This document shows, piece by piece, positions 7,860 through 17,011 of a stretch of 64,000 bases of DNA. The DNA is from Streptomyces sp. NBC_00091 (lineage in GTDB: Bacteria > Actinomycetota > Actinomycetes > Streptomycetales > Streptomycetaceae): NCBI RefSeq assembly GCF_026343185.1, contig NZ_JAPEMA010000001.1, forward strand, positions 3,348,001 through 3,412,000, in the 5' to 3' direction. Under the pieces are notes generated by a model. It searched no databases. It was not told where the DNA came from and saw nothing but the letters and a program-made list of their open reading frames with translations. Each line of letters begins with the position of its first letter. The first letter of the stretch is position 1. A program made the position numbers and the translations under genes.

Positions 7860-8794
7860 GCCGGCCGGCGCACGTCACCGCCGGCCGGTACGCGCCCCCG
7901 GCCGCCGGCCGCGAACTGCTCGCCGTCTCCGCCGACGGGGCCCGGCTGCACGTGGAGGTGCACGGACCCGAAGGGGCCCCGGCGGTGGTGCTCTCCCACG
8001 GCTGGACCTGCTCCACCGCCTTCTGGGCGGCGCAGATACGGGACCTGGCGCGCGACCACCGGGTCATCGCCTACGACCAGCGCGGCCACGGCCGCAGCCC
8101 GGCGGCCGCCGCCTACAGCACCACCGCCCTCGCCGACGACCTGGCCGCCGTGCTGGGGGCCGCCCTCGCCCCCGGCGAGCGGGCCATCATCGCCGGGCAC
8201 TCCATGGGCGGCATGACCGTCATGGCCGCCGCCGGCCGCCCCGAGTTCGCCGAGCACGCCGCGGCCGCCCTGTTGTGCAGCACCGGCAGCTCGCGGCTGG
8301 TCGCGGAGGCGACCGTGCTGCCACTGCGCCCCGGGCGCGCGAGGACCCGTACGACACGTGCCGTGCTCGGCGCCCGCGCCCCGCTCGGGCCCGTCACCCC
8401 CGTCACCCGCGCGGTGCTCAAGTACGCCACCATGGGCCCCGGCTCCGCGCCGGACCGGGTGGAGGCCTGCGCCCGTATCGTGCACGCCTGCCCCACCGGG
8501 GTGCGCCACGCCTGGTCCCAGGTGCTGGCCGGGCTGGACCTGGACGCCGAACTGGCCCGGCTGACCGTGCCCACCGCCGTCATCGCGGGCAAGGACGACC
8601 GGCTCACCCCGGTCGTGCACGCCCGGTGGCTCGCGGCCGCCCTGCCGAACTGCGTGGGCCTGACCGAACTCACCGGCATGGGCCACATGACTCCCGTCGA
8701 GGCGCCCGAGGCCGTCACCAACGCCGTGCGCGAGCTGACGGACCGGTACCTGACCGCCAAGACGACCGAGGACGAGAAGGAGAAGACCGCATGA
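7856..8794 (+). CDS. alpha/beta-fold hydrolase (lipase/esterase type)
   Basis: A protein of 312 residues. It has the oxyanion HGWTCSTAFW, the strand AYDQRGHGRSP, the nucleophile elbow GHSMGGMT, an acid in GKDDRLTP and the catalytic His in GMGHMTPVEAP, so the triad is complete. The start ATG overlaps the monooxygenase stop (ATGA) and the 3' end overlaps the SDR start (ATGA). All three proteins are therefore translationally coupled and probably work on one pathway, for example opening the ester made by the Baeyer-Villiger enzyme. That link is inference. Confidence 0.85.
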   Translation: MSRPAHVTAGRYAPPAAGRELLAVSADGARLHVEVHGPEGAPAVVLSHGWTCSTAFWAAQIRDLARDHRVIAYDQRGHGRSPAAAAYSTTALADDLAAVLGAALAPGERAIIAGHSMGGMTVMAAAGRPEFAEHAAAALLCSTGSSRLVAEATVLPLRPGRARTRTTRAVLGARAPLGPVTPVTRAVLKYATMGPGSAPDRVEACARIVHACPTGVRHAWSQVLAGLDLDAELARLTVPTAVIAGKDDRLTPVVHARWLAAALPNCVGLTELTGMGHMTPVEAPEAVTNAVRELTDRYLTAKTTEDEKEKTA

Positions 8795-9675
8795 GCGCTC
8801 GCAGGAGTCTGGAAGGCCAGGTCGCCGTCGTCACCGGCGCCGCCCGCGGGGTCGGCGAACTCCTCGCCCGCAAGCTGTCCGCGCGCGGGGCCAAGATCGC
8901 CCTGGTGGGCCTGGAGCCGGAGGCGCTCAAGGAGGTCTCCGAGCGGCTGCACACCGACAGCGACCACTGGCACGCCGACGTCACCGACCACGAGGCGATG
9001 GCCCGGGTCGCGCAGGAGGTCAAGCAGCGGTTCGGAAAAGTCGACATAGTCGTCGCCAACGCGGGCGTCGCCGCCGGCGGGCCCTTCGGGGACTCCGACC
9101 CCGTGGCCTGGCGGCGCGTCATCGAGGTCAACCTGATCGGCGGGGCCGTCACCGCCCGCGCCTTCCTGCCGGTGCTAATGGAAAGTCGCGGCTACTTCCT
9201 ACAGATCGCCTCGCTCGCCGCGATCACCCCGGCGCCGATGATGACGGCGTACTGCGCCTCCAAGGCCGGCGTCGAGGCCTTCGCCCACAGCCTGCGCGCC
9301 GAGGTCGGCTACAAGGGCGTCAAGGTGGGCGTCGGCTACCTCTCCTGGACCGACACCGACATGGTGCGCGGCGCCGACCAGGACGAGGTGATGCGCGAGC
9401 TGCGCCGGCGGCTGCCGTGGCCCGCGAACCGCACCTACCCGCTGGGCCCGGCCGTCGACCGGATCGTCGCCGGGATCGAACGGCGCTCGGCGCACGTGTA
9501 CGCCCAGTGGTGGCTGCGCGGCATGCAGGGCGTGCGCGGCTACCTGCCCGCGGCGATCGCGGCATCCGGACAGCGCGAGATGAGGCGGTTCGAACCGCGG
9601 CTCGCCGCCGTCTCCAAGGGACTCGTGGGGGCGGGCGGGGCGGCCGACGAACAGGAGCGCTCCCGGCGGAGCTGA
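8791..9675 (+). CDS. short-chain dehydrogenase/reductase
   Basis: A protein of 294 residues. It shows the NAD(P) motif VVTGAARGVGELLA, the VANAGVA strand, the Ser in FLQIASLAAI and the catalytic YxxxK in YCASKAGVEAFAHSLRAEV. The C-terminal extension is longer than a minimal SDR. It is third in the operon, starting inside the hydrolase stop codon. It could oxidise an alcohol to the ketone used by the monooxygenase, as proposed for sadH-type enzymes in mycobacteria. Confidence 0.88.
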   Translation: MSARRSLEGQVAVVTGAARGVGELLARKLSARGAKIALVGLEPEALKEVSERLHTDSDHWHADVTDHEAMARVAQEVKQRFGKVDIVVANAGVAAGGPFGDSDPVAWRRVIEVNLIGGAVTARAFLPVLMESRGYFLQIASLAAITPAPMMTAYCASKAGVEAFAHSLRAEVGYKGVKVGVGYLSWTDTDMVRGADQDEVMRELRRRLPWPANRTYPLGPAVDRIVAGIERRSAHVYAQWWLRGMQGVRGYLPAAIAASGQREMRRFEPRLAAVSKGLVGAGGAADEQERSRRS

Positions 9676-9751
9676 TCGAAATGCGTGCTTTGTCGCCCCG
9701 TGTCAGTCTGGTCGAGGCCCAACCACCGACACCCCGCATGGAGTGAAAAGC

Positions 9752-9928
9752 ATGGGTATCAAGGACCAGTTCCAGGACAAGGCGAACGAGATCAAGGACC
9801 GGGCAGAGAAGGCCAAGCAGGGCGCGAAGGACGAGATGGCCGAGCGCACCGCCAAGGCGAAGCAGAAGAAGGACTCGAGGCCGACGTCGCTCGACGACAT
9901 CAAGGACGAACTCGACGACCGGACCTGA
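9752..9928 (+). CDS. small charged helical protein (CsbD-like in character)
   Basis: A protein of 58 residues, rich in Lys, Glu, Asp and Ala, with a periodic KDQFQDKANEIKDRAEKAKQ pattern that should form one long amphipathic helix. A GGAG site 9 nt upstream supports ATG 9752. The size and composition resemble small stress-induced CsbD or LEA-like proteins, but I see no firm family signature. It stands alone before a perfect palindromic terminator. Confidence 0.7.
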   Translation: MGIKDQFQDKANEIKDRAEKAKQGAKDEMAERTAKAKQKKDSRPTSLDDIKDELDDRT

Positions 9929-9953
9929 CGCAGACGGACGCACGCAGCGCCGA

Positions 9954-9993
9954 GGGGCGCGATCCGCTGGATGCATCCAGCGGATCGCGCCCC
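9954..9993. terminator. perfect 40-bp palindromic bidirectional terminator
   Basis: The 40-bp element is its own reverse complement: arms GGGGCGCGATCCGCTGG and CCAGCGGATCGCGCCCC around ATGCAT. It sits between two convergent stops (9928 and 10007) and so should terminate both. Confidence 0.85.
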
Positions 9994-10006
9994 TTCCGCA
10001 TGCCCC

Positions 10007-13000
10007 CTACTCCCCCCGCGGGGGGAGCGCTGGACGCCGGCGGTCCGGTACGTCCGTGTAGCCGGGCGGCACGGCGGCCGGGTCCTGCTCCAGCAGCTCC
10101 AGCGCCAGGTGCACGGCGTCGTCCAGCTGCGCGTGCCGCCCCTCCGCCCAGTCGAGCGGGGTGCGCAGGATCGCGAGGTCCGGCTCCACGCCGTGGTTCT
10201 CCACCGACCAGCCGTACTCCGGGAACCAGGCGGCGTTCATCGGCACCGTGATCACCGTCCCGTCGCCCAGGGTGTGCCGGCCGGTCATCCCGACCACCCC
10301 GCCCCAGGTGCGCTGGCCCACCACCGGGCCCAGGCCCAGCAGTTTGAACGCGGCGGTGATCATGTCCCCGTCGGAGGAGGTCGCCTCGTCGGCCAGCGCC
10401 ACGATCGGGCCCCGGGGCGCGTTCGACGCGTACGAGACCGGCTGCGCGTTGCGCGTCAGGTCCCAGCCGAGGATCGAACGGGTGAGCTTCTCCACCACCA
10501 GTTCGCTGATGTGCCCGCCCGCGTTGCCGCGTACGTCCACGATCAGCGCGGGCCGGGACATCTCCATGCGCAGATCGCGGTTGAACTGCGCCCAGCCCGA
10601 GCCGCCCATGTCGGGGATGTGCAGGTAGCCGCAGCGGCCGCCACTGACCTCCCGGACCACGGCGCGGCGCTTGGACACCCAGTCCTGGTAGCGCAGCGGA
10701 CGTTCGTCGATCAGCGGGACGACCGCGACCCGCCGGGCCCGGCCCTCGCCCTCGGCGGGCTGGAAGGTGAGCTCGACGGTGGTGCCGCCGGCCGCCGAGA
10801 GCAGCGGGTAGGGGCCGGCCACCGGGTCCACCGGCCGGCCGTCGACGTGGGTGAGGACCGCGCCCTCGCGGATGCCGGTGCCCGCGAGCGGGGAGCGGGC
10901 CTTGGAGTCGGAGGACTCACCGGGCAGGATCCGTTTGACGACCCACCCCTCCTCCCGGTGCACGAGGTTGGCGCCGAGCAGCCCGATGGCCCGCTGGTAG
11001 TGGGGCGGTCCCTCGTTGCGGCGCGCGGGGGAGACGTACGCGTGCGAGGTGCCGAGTTCGCCGAGCACCTCGCGCAGCAGGTCGGCGAACTCGTCGGGGG
11101 AGGCCACCCGTTCGACCAGGGGGCGGTACTGGCGCAGCACGCCGGCCCAGTCGATGCCGCACATCTTCGGCTCCCAGAAGTACGCCTGGATGAGCCGTCC
11201 GGCCTCCTCGAAGGCCTGGCGCCACTCGGCCGCCGGGTCCGCCTCGTGCAGGATGCGCCGCAGGTCGAGGTAGACGGTGGAGTCCCCGTCGCCCGACTCG
11301 GTCGCCGGGACGGCGCGCAGGTCGCCGTCGTCGTTGACGACGAGGCGGGTGCCGTCGCCGCTGACCGCGAACCAGTCCAGCCCGGAGGCCAGTTCGGTCT
11401 TGCGGGCCTTGGTCATGTCGAAGTGCTCCAGCGTGGGCTTGCCGCTGGTGTCGGCCGGGTTGGCGAAGGTCTCGCCGAGCGCGCCCGAGATGGGCCAGCG
11501 CAGCCAGACCAGTCCGCCGCCGTGTACGGGGGAGAGGGCCGAGTACTTCGACGCCGAGACGGGGAAGGGGGTGACCCGGCTCTCCAGGCCCTCCACCTCC
11601 ACGGTCACCGTGCCGTCGCCCTCGCCGGACTCCCCTTCCACCGGGTCGAGTCCGCCCGCGGCGGGGCGGCCGTCGGGGGAGAAGGCGAAGGGGGAGGGGG
11701 TGGCCGAGGAGAGCGGCACCAGGTACGGGCGGCAGCCCAGCGGGAAGGACAGGTCGCCGGTGTGGACGTCGTACACCGGGTCGAAACCGCGCCAGGACAG
11801 AAACGCGAGGTAACGGCCGTCCCGCGTGAAAACCGGGTTTTCATCCTCGAACCGGCCGTTGGTGACGTCGACGATGACGCGTGCGCCGGGCCCGGAGATC
11901 CGGGCCATCTTGATCTGCCGCAGCGAGCGCCCGATGCCCGGGTGCGACCAGGTCAGCCAGTAGCCGTCGGGGGAGAAGGCGAGGTCGGTGACGGGCCCGT
12001 TGATGGACCGGATGAGTTCGGTGACCTCCCCGTTGGACTCCTCCGTCGCGTCGAGCAGCAGCAGCCGCCCGTCGTTGGAGGCGATGGCGAGCCGCTCCCC
12101 GGCGGGGTCGGCCAGCAGTTCCGTCACCCGGCCCAGGTCGCCCGAGGCGAGCCGGCGCGGTTCGCGGTCCCCGGAGGCGCGGGGGAGGTAGGCGATCTCG
12201 ATCGCGTCCTCGCCCTCGGCGTCGGTGACGTAGGCGACCTGGCCGCCGCTGCCGAGCATCTCGGGCAGCCGGACCCGTACGCCCGGGGTGTCCGCGATGG
12301 TGCGGGCCGGGCCGTCGCGGTGGGTGAGCCAGTACAGGCTGCCGCGTACGACGACGGCGCTGGCCCGCCCGGTGGTGTCCACGGACAGCGAGTCGACATT
12401 GCTGGCGGCGGGCACCTGGTACGTACGCCGCCCCGCGCGCGGGCCGCCGAGGCGGACCGGGAGCTTGCGCGGGGAGGCGCCCTCGGCGAGGGAGTCCACG
12501 AGCCAGATGTCGCCGGCGCACTGGTAGACCACGCGGGAGCCGTCGCTGGAGGCGTGCCGGGCGTAGAACTCGCCGTGGTCGGTGTGGCGGCGCAGGCCGG
12601 TGCCGTCGGGCAGGCAGGAGTAGAGGTTGCCGATGCCCTCGTGGTCGGAGAGGAAGGCGATCCGCCCGTCCACGAACATCGGCGATTCGAGGTGGCCCTC
12701 GATGTCCTCCAGCAGCCGCCGTCCGTGCAGCCAGAGCCGGCCGGTGGCGCCGCCCCGGTACCGCTTCCAGGCGGCGGGTTCGTGCGGGGGCTTGCCGGTC
12801 AGCAGCAGGCTGCGGTGCTCGCCGTCGGCGTCGGCGACCTGGAGGTCGGAGACCGGGCCCCAGGGCAGGCGGCCGCCGGGGCTGCCGTCGGTGGGCAGTT
12901 TGTAGGCCCAGGAGTAGTACGAGAAGGGCTGTCCGTGCGAGGACACGGCCAGGATGTTGCCGTCCGGGTCCCAGCCGCAGACCCGGGTGTCGGTGGAGCC

Positions 13001-13273
13001 CCAGTAGCTGAGCCGGCGGGCGGGGCCGCCGTCCACGGGGGCGAGGTGGATCTCGGGGTCGAGACTGCGCCAGGTGGTGAAGGCGATGTGCCGTCCGTCC
13101 GGGGAGAAGCGCGGGTGGCCGACCCGGGTGCGGTCGACGGTGATCCGCCAGGCCCGGCCCGGAGTCTGGCCCTCGGGGACCAGGGGGGCGACCCAGAGGT
13201 CGTCCTCGGTGGCGAAACACAGCAGGTCGTCGTGCAGGTGCGGGAAGCGGAGGTACGCGACGTCGTGACTCAC
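10007..13273 (-). CDS. tricorn-type serine protease (S41 family)
   Basis: A protein of 1088 residues, close to archaeal tricorn in length. The first ~650 residues are beta-propeller blades with repeated FSPDGRHIAF, FSPDGYWLTW and TRDGRYLAFL motifs. A PDZ-like segment near GAVLTHVDGRPVDPV and the catalytic core follow. The expected tetrad is present: Ser743-His744 in LGTSHAYVSP, Ser967-Asp968 in EATSSDGD, and Glu in NHGVEPDL. It should be a cytosolic peptidase acting on oligopeptides downstream of the proteasome or Clp. I start at GTG 13273 (SHDVAYLRFPH); the upstream extension lacks homologous character. Confidence 0.88.
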   Translation of the reverse strand: MSHDVAYLRFPHLHDDLLCFATEDDLWVAPLVPEGQTPGRAWRITVDRTRVGHPRFSPDGRHIAFTTWRSLDPEIHLAPVDGGPARRLSYWGSTDTRVCGWDPDGNILAVSSHGQPFSYYSWAYKLPTDGSPGGRLPWGPVSDLQVADADGEHRSLLLTGKPPHEPAAWKRYRGGATGRLWLHGRRLLEDIEGHLESPMFVDGRIAFLSDHEGIGNLYSCLPDGTGLRRHTDHGEFYARHASSDGSRVVYQCAGDIWLVDSLAEGASPRKLPVRLGGPRAGRRTYQVPAASNVDSLSVDTTGRASAVVVRGSLYWLTHRDGPARTIADTPGVRVRLPEMLGSGGQVAYVTDAEGEDAIEIAYLPRASGDREPRRLASGDLGRVTELLADPAGERLAIASNDGRLLLLDATEESNGEVTELIRSINGPVTDLAFSPDGYWLTWSHPGIGRSLRQIKMARISGPGARVIVDVTNGRFEDENPVFTRDGRYLAFLSWRGFDPVYDVHTGDLSFPLGCRPYLVPLSSATPSPFAFSPDGRPAAGGLDPVEGESGEGDGTVTVEVEGLESRVTPFPVSASKYSALSPVHGGGLVWLRWPISGALGETFANPADTSGKPTLEHFDMTKARKTELASGLDWFAVSGDGTRLVVNDDGDLRAVPATESGDGDSTVYLDLRRILHEADPAAEWRQAFEEAGRLIQAYFWEPKMCGIDWAGVLRQYRPLVERVASPDEFADLLREVLGELGTSHAYVSPARRNEGPPHYQRAIGLLGANLVHREEGWVVKRILPGESSDSKARSPLAGTGIREGAVLTHVDGRPVDPVAGPYPLLSAAGGTTVELTFQPAEGEGRARRVAVVPLIDERPLRYQDWVSKRRAVVREVSGGRCGYLHIPDMGGSGWAQFNRDLRMEMSRPALIVDVRGNAGGHISELVVEKLTRSILGWDLTRNAQPVSYASNAPRGPIVALADEATSSDGDMITAAFKLLGLGPVVGQRTWGGVVGMTGRHTLGDGTVITVPMNAAWFPEYGWSVENHGVEPDLAILRTPLDWAEGRHAQLDDAVHLALELLEQDPAAVPPGYTDVPDRRRPALPPRGE

Positions 13274-13350
13274 CCCACAATGCTTTCCGCGCCAGGGGGG
13301 CCCGGCAACTCGTACAGGTGAGCCAGGAGTGACCCACACCACTGTCCCAG

Positions 13351-13416
13351 CGAAACGGAACGGTTTCGTTTCGTTAGTCGTGGGGGTAGTCTCTGAGGAG
13401 TACGAAACCGTTTCGT
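13351..13416 (+). promoter_or_regulatory. twin palindromic operators around a TetR promoter
   Basis: Site 1 (13351-13368) is CGAAACGGAACGGTTTCG. Site 2 (13402-13416) is ACGAAACCGTTTCGT, palindromic except at its centre. The centres are about 50 bp apart. Between them lies a promoter, TTTCGT (13364-13369), 17 bp, TAGTCT (13387-13392). Occupation of both sites would cover the -35 and the start of the transcript, so this is probably the site of the adjacent TetR protein. Confidence 0.65.
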
Positions 13417-13449
13417 TCGGAGGTGGTCGTGATCAAAGGAAGCTGCCGG

Positions 13450-14040
13450 GTGACCGACGTCATGTCGGCTCGGCGCAGCCGGATCACCCCCGAGCGGGAG
13501 GCCGAACTCCATGGGGCGGTCCTCGACCTCCTGCGGGAGGTCGGCTACGAGGCGCTGACCATGGACGCGGTCGCCGCCCGTACGAAGTCCAGCAAGGCCA
13601 CCCTCTACCGCCAGTGGGGGAGCAAGCCGGAGCTGGTCGCCAAGGCCCTGCGATGTACCCAGCCGGTCTCCCTCCGGGAGATCGACACGGGCACCCTGCG
13701 CGGCGACTTCGCACGGATGGTCGAGTGCTCGGACGACGCGCAGATGGCCAAGGACACCGCCCTGATGCGGGGCCTGGCCCATGCCGTCCACGAGAGCCCG
13801 GAGCTGCACCGGGCGCTGCGCGACCTGCTGGTCGACCCGGAGATCAACGGTCTCCAGGCGATGCTCCGGCGCGGCGTGGAGCGGGGCGAGATCCGGCCGG
13901 ACTGCCCGGCGCTGGACTTCGTACCGCACATGCTCATCGGGGCCTTCATCGCACTCCCGCTGATCGAGGACCGGTCCGTCGACCGGGCCTTCCTCGGCGA
14001 GTTCATCGACGCCGTCGTCTTCCCCGCCCTCGGCGTCTGA
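13450..14040 (+). CDS. TetR-family regulator of the MmpL gene
   Basis: A protein of 196 residues. After an RRSRITPERE arm comes the TetR helix-turn-helix (LREVGYEALTMDAVA, then KSSKATLYRQWGSKPELV) and a TetR_C-like ligand domain ending in FIDAVVFPALGV. GTG 13450 is favoured because an AAGGA site lies about 10 nt before it; GTG 13423 and 13429 are alternatives. It lies 145 bp upstream of the MmpL transporter in the same direction and probably represses it together with itself. Confidence 0.85.
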   Translation: MTDVMSARRSRITPEREAELHGAVLDLLREVGYEALTMDAVAARTKSSKATLYRQWGSKPELVAKALRCTQPVSLREIDTGTLRGDFARMVECSDDAQMAKDTALMRGLAHAVHESPELHRALRDLLVDPEINGLQAMLRRGVERGEIRPDCPALDFVPHMLIGAFIALPLIEDRSVDRAFLGEFIDAVVFPALGV

Positions 14041-14185
14041 GGTCCGTCTCCCCAGAAGTTCCGTCTCCCCAGAACAGAACGCCCTTCCTGCTGCTCCTGA
14101 CACGCCGCTCTCGTCGTCGGGCCGGCTTTCCACGCCCTGATCCGTCCCGGATCCATCCCACGACCTGAAACGGGAGAACCACGAC

Positions 14186-16387
14186 GTGGCCACCTTCCTC
14201 TACCGGCTCGGACGCGGTGCCTTCAGGCGCCGCGGCCTGGTCGCCCTCGTATGGGTGGCGCTGCTCGTCGCCGCGGGCTTCGGCGCCGCGACGGCCTCCG
14301 CGCCCACCTCCGGATCGTTCTCGATACCCGGCACGGAGGCCCAGAAGGCCTTCGACCTGCTGGACAAGAAGTTCCCGGGCATGTCCGCCGACGGCGCCAC
14401 AGCCCGCATCGTCGTCAAGGCCCCGGCCGGCGCCAAGGTCACCGACCCGGGCACCAAGACCGAGGTCGAGAAGCTCATCTCCGGCCTGAAGAACGGCGCG
14501 GGCGCCGAGCAGGTCGCCACCGTCGACGACCCGTACCAGACGCAGGCGGTGAGCCAGGACGGCTCCACCACCTACATCAGCGTCAAGTACAAGGTCAGCG
14601 GCATGGAGCTGAAGGACGACACCCGCGAGGCGCTCAAGGACTCCGGGCACGACGCCCAGAAGGCCGGCCTCCAGGTGGAGATCGGCGGCGACGCGCTGAT
14701 GGAGGCCCCCGAGACGGGCTCCGGCGAGGCCATCGGCATCCTGATCGCCGGGATCGTCCTCGTCATCACCTTCGGCTCGCTGATCGCCGCCGGGCTGCCG
14801 CTGCTGACCGCGCTGATCGGCGTCGGCATCGGCGTCTCCTCGATCACCGCGCTCGCCAACGTGCTGGACCTCGGCACCACCACCTCCACCCTCGCGATGA
14901 TGATCGGCCTGGCGGTCGGCATCGACTACGCGCTCTTCATCGTCTCCCGCTACCGCGTGGAGCTCGCCGAGGGCCGTGAGCGCGACGAGGCCGCCGGCCG
15001 GGCCGCCGGAACCGCCGGCTCCGCCGTGGTCTTCGCCGGTCTGACCGTGGTCATCGCCCTGGTGGGCCTGGCCGTCGTCAACATCCCGATGCTGACCAAG
15101 ATGGGTGTCGCGGCCGCCGGAACGGTGGTCATCGCGGTGCTCGTCGCCCTGACGCTGGTCCCGGCGATCCTGGGCTTCGCGGGCAAGAAGGTGCTGCCCG
15201 CGGGCGAGAAGAGCCGGCTGTTCGGCAAGGGCCGCCCGGCCGGCGCCGAGCCCAAGGCCAACGGCGGCACCCGCTGGGCCCGCTTCGTCCTGCGCCGCCC
15301 CGTCATGGTGCTGCTCGCGGGCGTGATCGGCCTCGGCGTCATCGCGATCCCGGCGAGCAAGCTGGAGATGGGCCTGCCGGACGACGGCGCCAAGCCGGTC
15401 TCCACCAGCCAGCGCAAGGCGTACGACATGCTGTCCGAGGGCTTCGGCCCCGGCTTCAACGGTCCGCTGATGGTGGTCGTCGACGGTGACAAGGCGCTGG
15501 CCGACCGCACCGCCGACCGGATCAAGGGCCTGGAAGGGGTGGCGGCCGTGATGCCCCCGCTCCAGAACGAGGCCAAGGACGCCGCGATCGTCAGCGTGAT
15601 CCCGAAGGACCGGCCGTCCTCCGTCGAGACCGAGGACCTGGTCCACTCGATCCGCGAGGGCAACGGCAAGGACGTGTTCGTCAGCGGCCAGACCGCGATG
15701 AACATCGACTTCTCGCAGAAGATGAACGACGCGCTGCTGCCCTACCTGGCGCTCGTCGTCGGCCTCGCCTTCCTGCTGCTGATGCTGGTCTTCCGCTCGG
15801 TCCTGGTCCCGCTCAAGGCGGCCCTCGGCTTCCTGCTGTCGGTCGTCGCCGCCCTCGGCGCGGTCGTCGCGGTCTTCCAGTGGGGCTGGCTCGGCTCGCT
15901 CTTCGGGGTGGAGCAGACCGGACCGATCATGTCGATGATGCCGATCTTCATGGTGGGCGTGGTCTTCGGCCTGGCCATGGACTACGAGGTCTTCCTGGTC
16001 ACCCGCATGCGGGAGGCGTACGTCCACGGCGAGCGCCCGGGCCAGGCCGTGGTGACCGGCTTCCAGTACAGCGCCCGCGTGGTCGTGGCCGCGGCCGTCA
16101 TCATGATCGCCGTCTTCTCCGGCTTCATGGGCGCCAGTGATTCGATGGTCAAGATGATCGGCTTCGGTCTGGCCGTCGCCGTCCTCTTCGACGCCTTCGT
16201 GGTCCGCATGGCCATCGTCCCGGCGGTGCTGGCACTGCTCGGCCACAAGGCCTGGTGGCTGCCGGGCTGGCTGGACCGGCTGCTGCCGAACGTGGACGTG
16301 GAGGGCGAGAGCCTGCGCAAGCACCTCGGTGAGGCCGGGACGTCCCCGGAGGACCCCGACAAGCAGCGCGAGCTGGTCAACGCCTGA
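14186..16387 (+). CDS. MmpL/RND-family membrane transporter
   Basis: A protein of 733 residues with the MmpL pattern of two similar halves. Each has one N-terminal membrane helix, a periplasmic loop and a five-helix bundle. Conserved cores are GLAVGIDYALFIVSRYR in the first half and FGLAMDYEVFLVTRMRE in the second, holding the Asp residues that carry protons in this family. A GGGAGA site precedes GTG 14186. With a TetR gene and twin operators upstream, it is likely an inducible exporter of a lipid or hydrophobic toxic compound. Confidence 0.9.
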   Translation: MATFLYRLGRGAFRRRGLVALVWVALLVAAGFGAATASAPTSGSFSIPGTEAQKAFDLLDKKFPGMSADGATARIVVKAPAGAKVTDPGTKTEVEKLISGLKNGAGAEQVATVDDPYQTQAVSQDGSTTYISVKYKVSGMELKDDTREALKDSGHDAQKAGLQVEIGGDALMEAPETGSGEAIGILIAGIVLVITFGSLIAAGLPLLTALIGVGIGVSSITALANVLDLGTTTSTLAMMIGLAVGIDYALFIVSRYRVELAEGRERDEAAGRAAGTAGSAVVFAGLTVVIALVGLAVVNIPMLTKMGVAAAGTVVIAVLVALTLVPAILGFAGKKVLPAGEKSRLFGKGRPAGAEPKANGGTRWARFVLRRPVMVLLAGVIGLGVIAIPASKLEMGLPDDGAKPVSTSQRKAYDMLSEGFGPGFNGPLMVVVDGDKALADRTADRIKGLEGVAAVMPPLQNEAKDAAIVSVIPKDRPSSVETEDLVHSIREGNGKDVFVSGQTAMNIDFSQKMNDALLPYLALVVGLAFLLLMLVFRSVLVPLKAALGFLLSVVAALGAVVAVFQWGWLGSLFGVEQTGPIMSMMPIFMVGVVFGLAMDYEVFLVTRMREAYVHGERPGQAVVTGFQYSARVVVAAAVIMIAVFSGFMGASDSMVKMIGFGLAVAVLFDAFVVRMAIVPAVLALLGHKAWWLPGWLDRLLPNVDVEGESLRKHLGEAGTSPEDPDKQRELVNA

Positions 16388-16428
16388 CCTGACCCGACCT
16401 GACCCGACCCCGCCGCACGCGCGGTGGG

Positions 16429-16468
16429 ACCCGGCCCCGCATCTGGAACCCCAGGTGCGGGGCCGGGT
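16429..16468. terminator. bidirectional hairpin terminator
   Basis: 18-nt arms (16429-16446 and 16451-16468) pair with a single G-T type mismatch around an AACC loop, between the convergent MmpL and ssgE stops. Confidence 0.75.
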
Positions 16469-16476
16469 GCGTTCCG

Positions 16477-16911
16477 CTACGCCTTCCGGGTGGTGGCGGT
16501 GGCGGTGGCGTACGTACGGCGCAGGAAGCGGCGCAGCGCGGCGATGTCGAACTGGACGACGGCGACACCCTCGGGGGAGTGGAACTCGACCACCGCCTGA
16601 ACGCGGCCGCAGGGCCAGACGCGTACGTCCCCGCTCCCGGAGGGGGCCAGCAGGCCGGCCTCCAGGAGGGCGAGGGGGAAGACCCACTCGTTGTCGGTGC
16701 CCTCGGGGGACAGCCCGGCGGGGAAGACGATGCGTACGGCCAGCGGCTCGTCGGGGGTGAAGCGCAGGGCCACCGGAATGGCCCGGTAGAGGGGGTCGTC
16801 GGTGATCACGCGGGCGCGCACCCGCTCCTCGACGGCGGTGGCGGTGGCGGTCGCAGTGGTGCCGCCGGCGGCGCGTGCGGTCGCTGGTGGATTCTCGGCG
16901 GTGGCTGACAT
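16477..16911 (-). CDS. ssgE: SsgA-family sporulation/cell-division regulator, probably SsgE
   Basis: A protein of 144 residues of the SsgA-like family, found only in sporulating actinobacteria. Core motifs are AIPVALRFTPDEPLAVRIVF, NEWVFPLALLEAGL, GDVRVWPCG and VQFDIAALRRFLRRTY. Family members steer septum placement and spore-wall events; SsgE has been linked to spore maturation. The symbol is inferred from position: from memory ssgE in S. coelicolor is SCO3158 and lies beside PBP genes, as here. ATG 16911 is 7 nt from an AGGAGT site. The N-terminal 30 residues are Ala/Thr-rich. Confidence 0.7.
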   Translation of the reverse strand: MSATAENPPATARAAGGTTATATATAVEERVRARVITDDPLYRAIPVALRFTPDEPLAVRIVFPAGLSPEGTDNEWVFPLALLEAGLLAPSGSGDVRVWPCGRVQAVVEFHSPEGVAVVQFDIAALRRFLRRTYATATATTRKA

Positions 16912-17011
16912 CGACAAGACTCCTCAAAATCGGAACATTTACGTCCGTTTGTCCGTCCAGCCTCGCACATTCCGACGAGAGCGCACGGATCTATTTGTGA
17001 CCCAGATGCTC

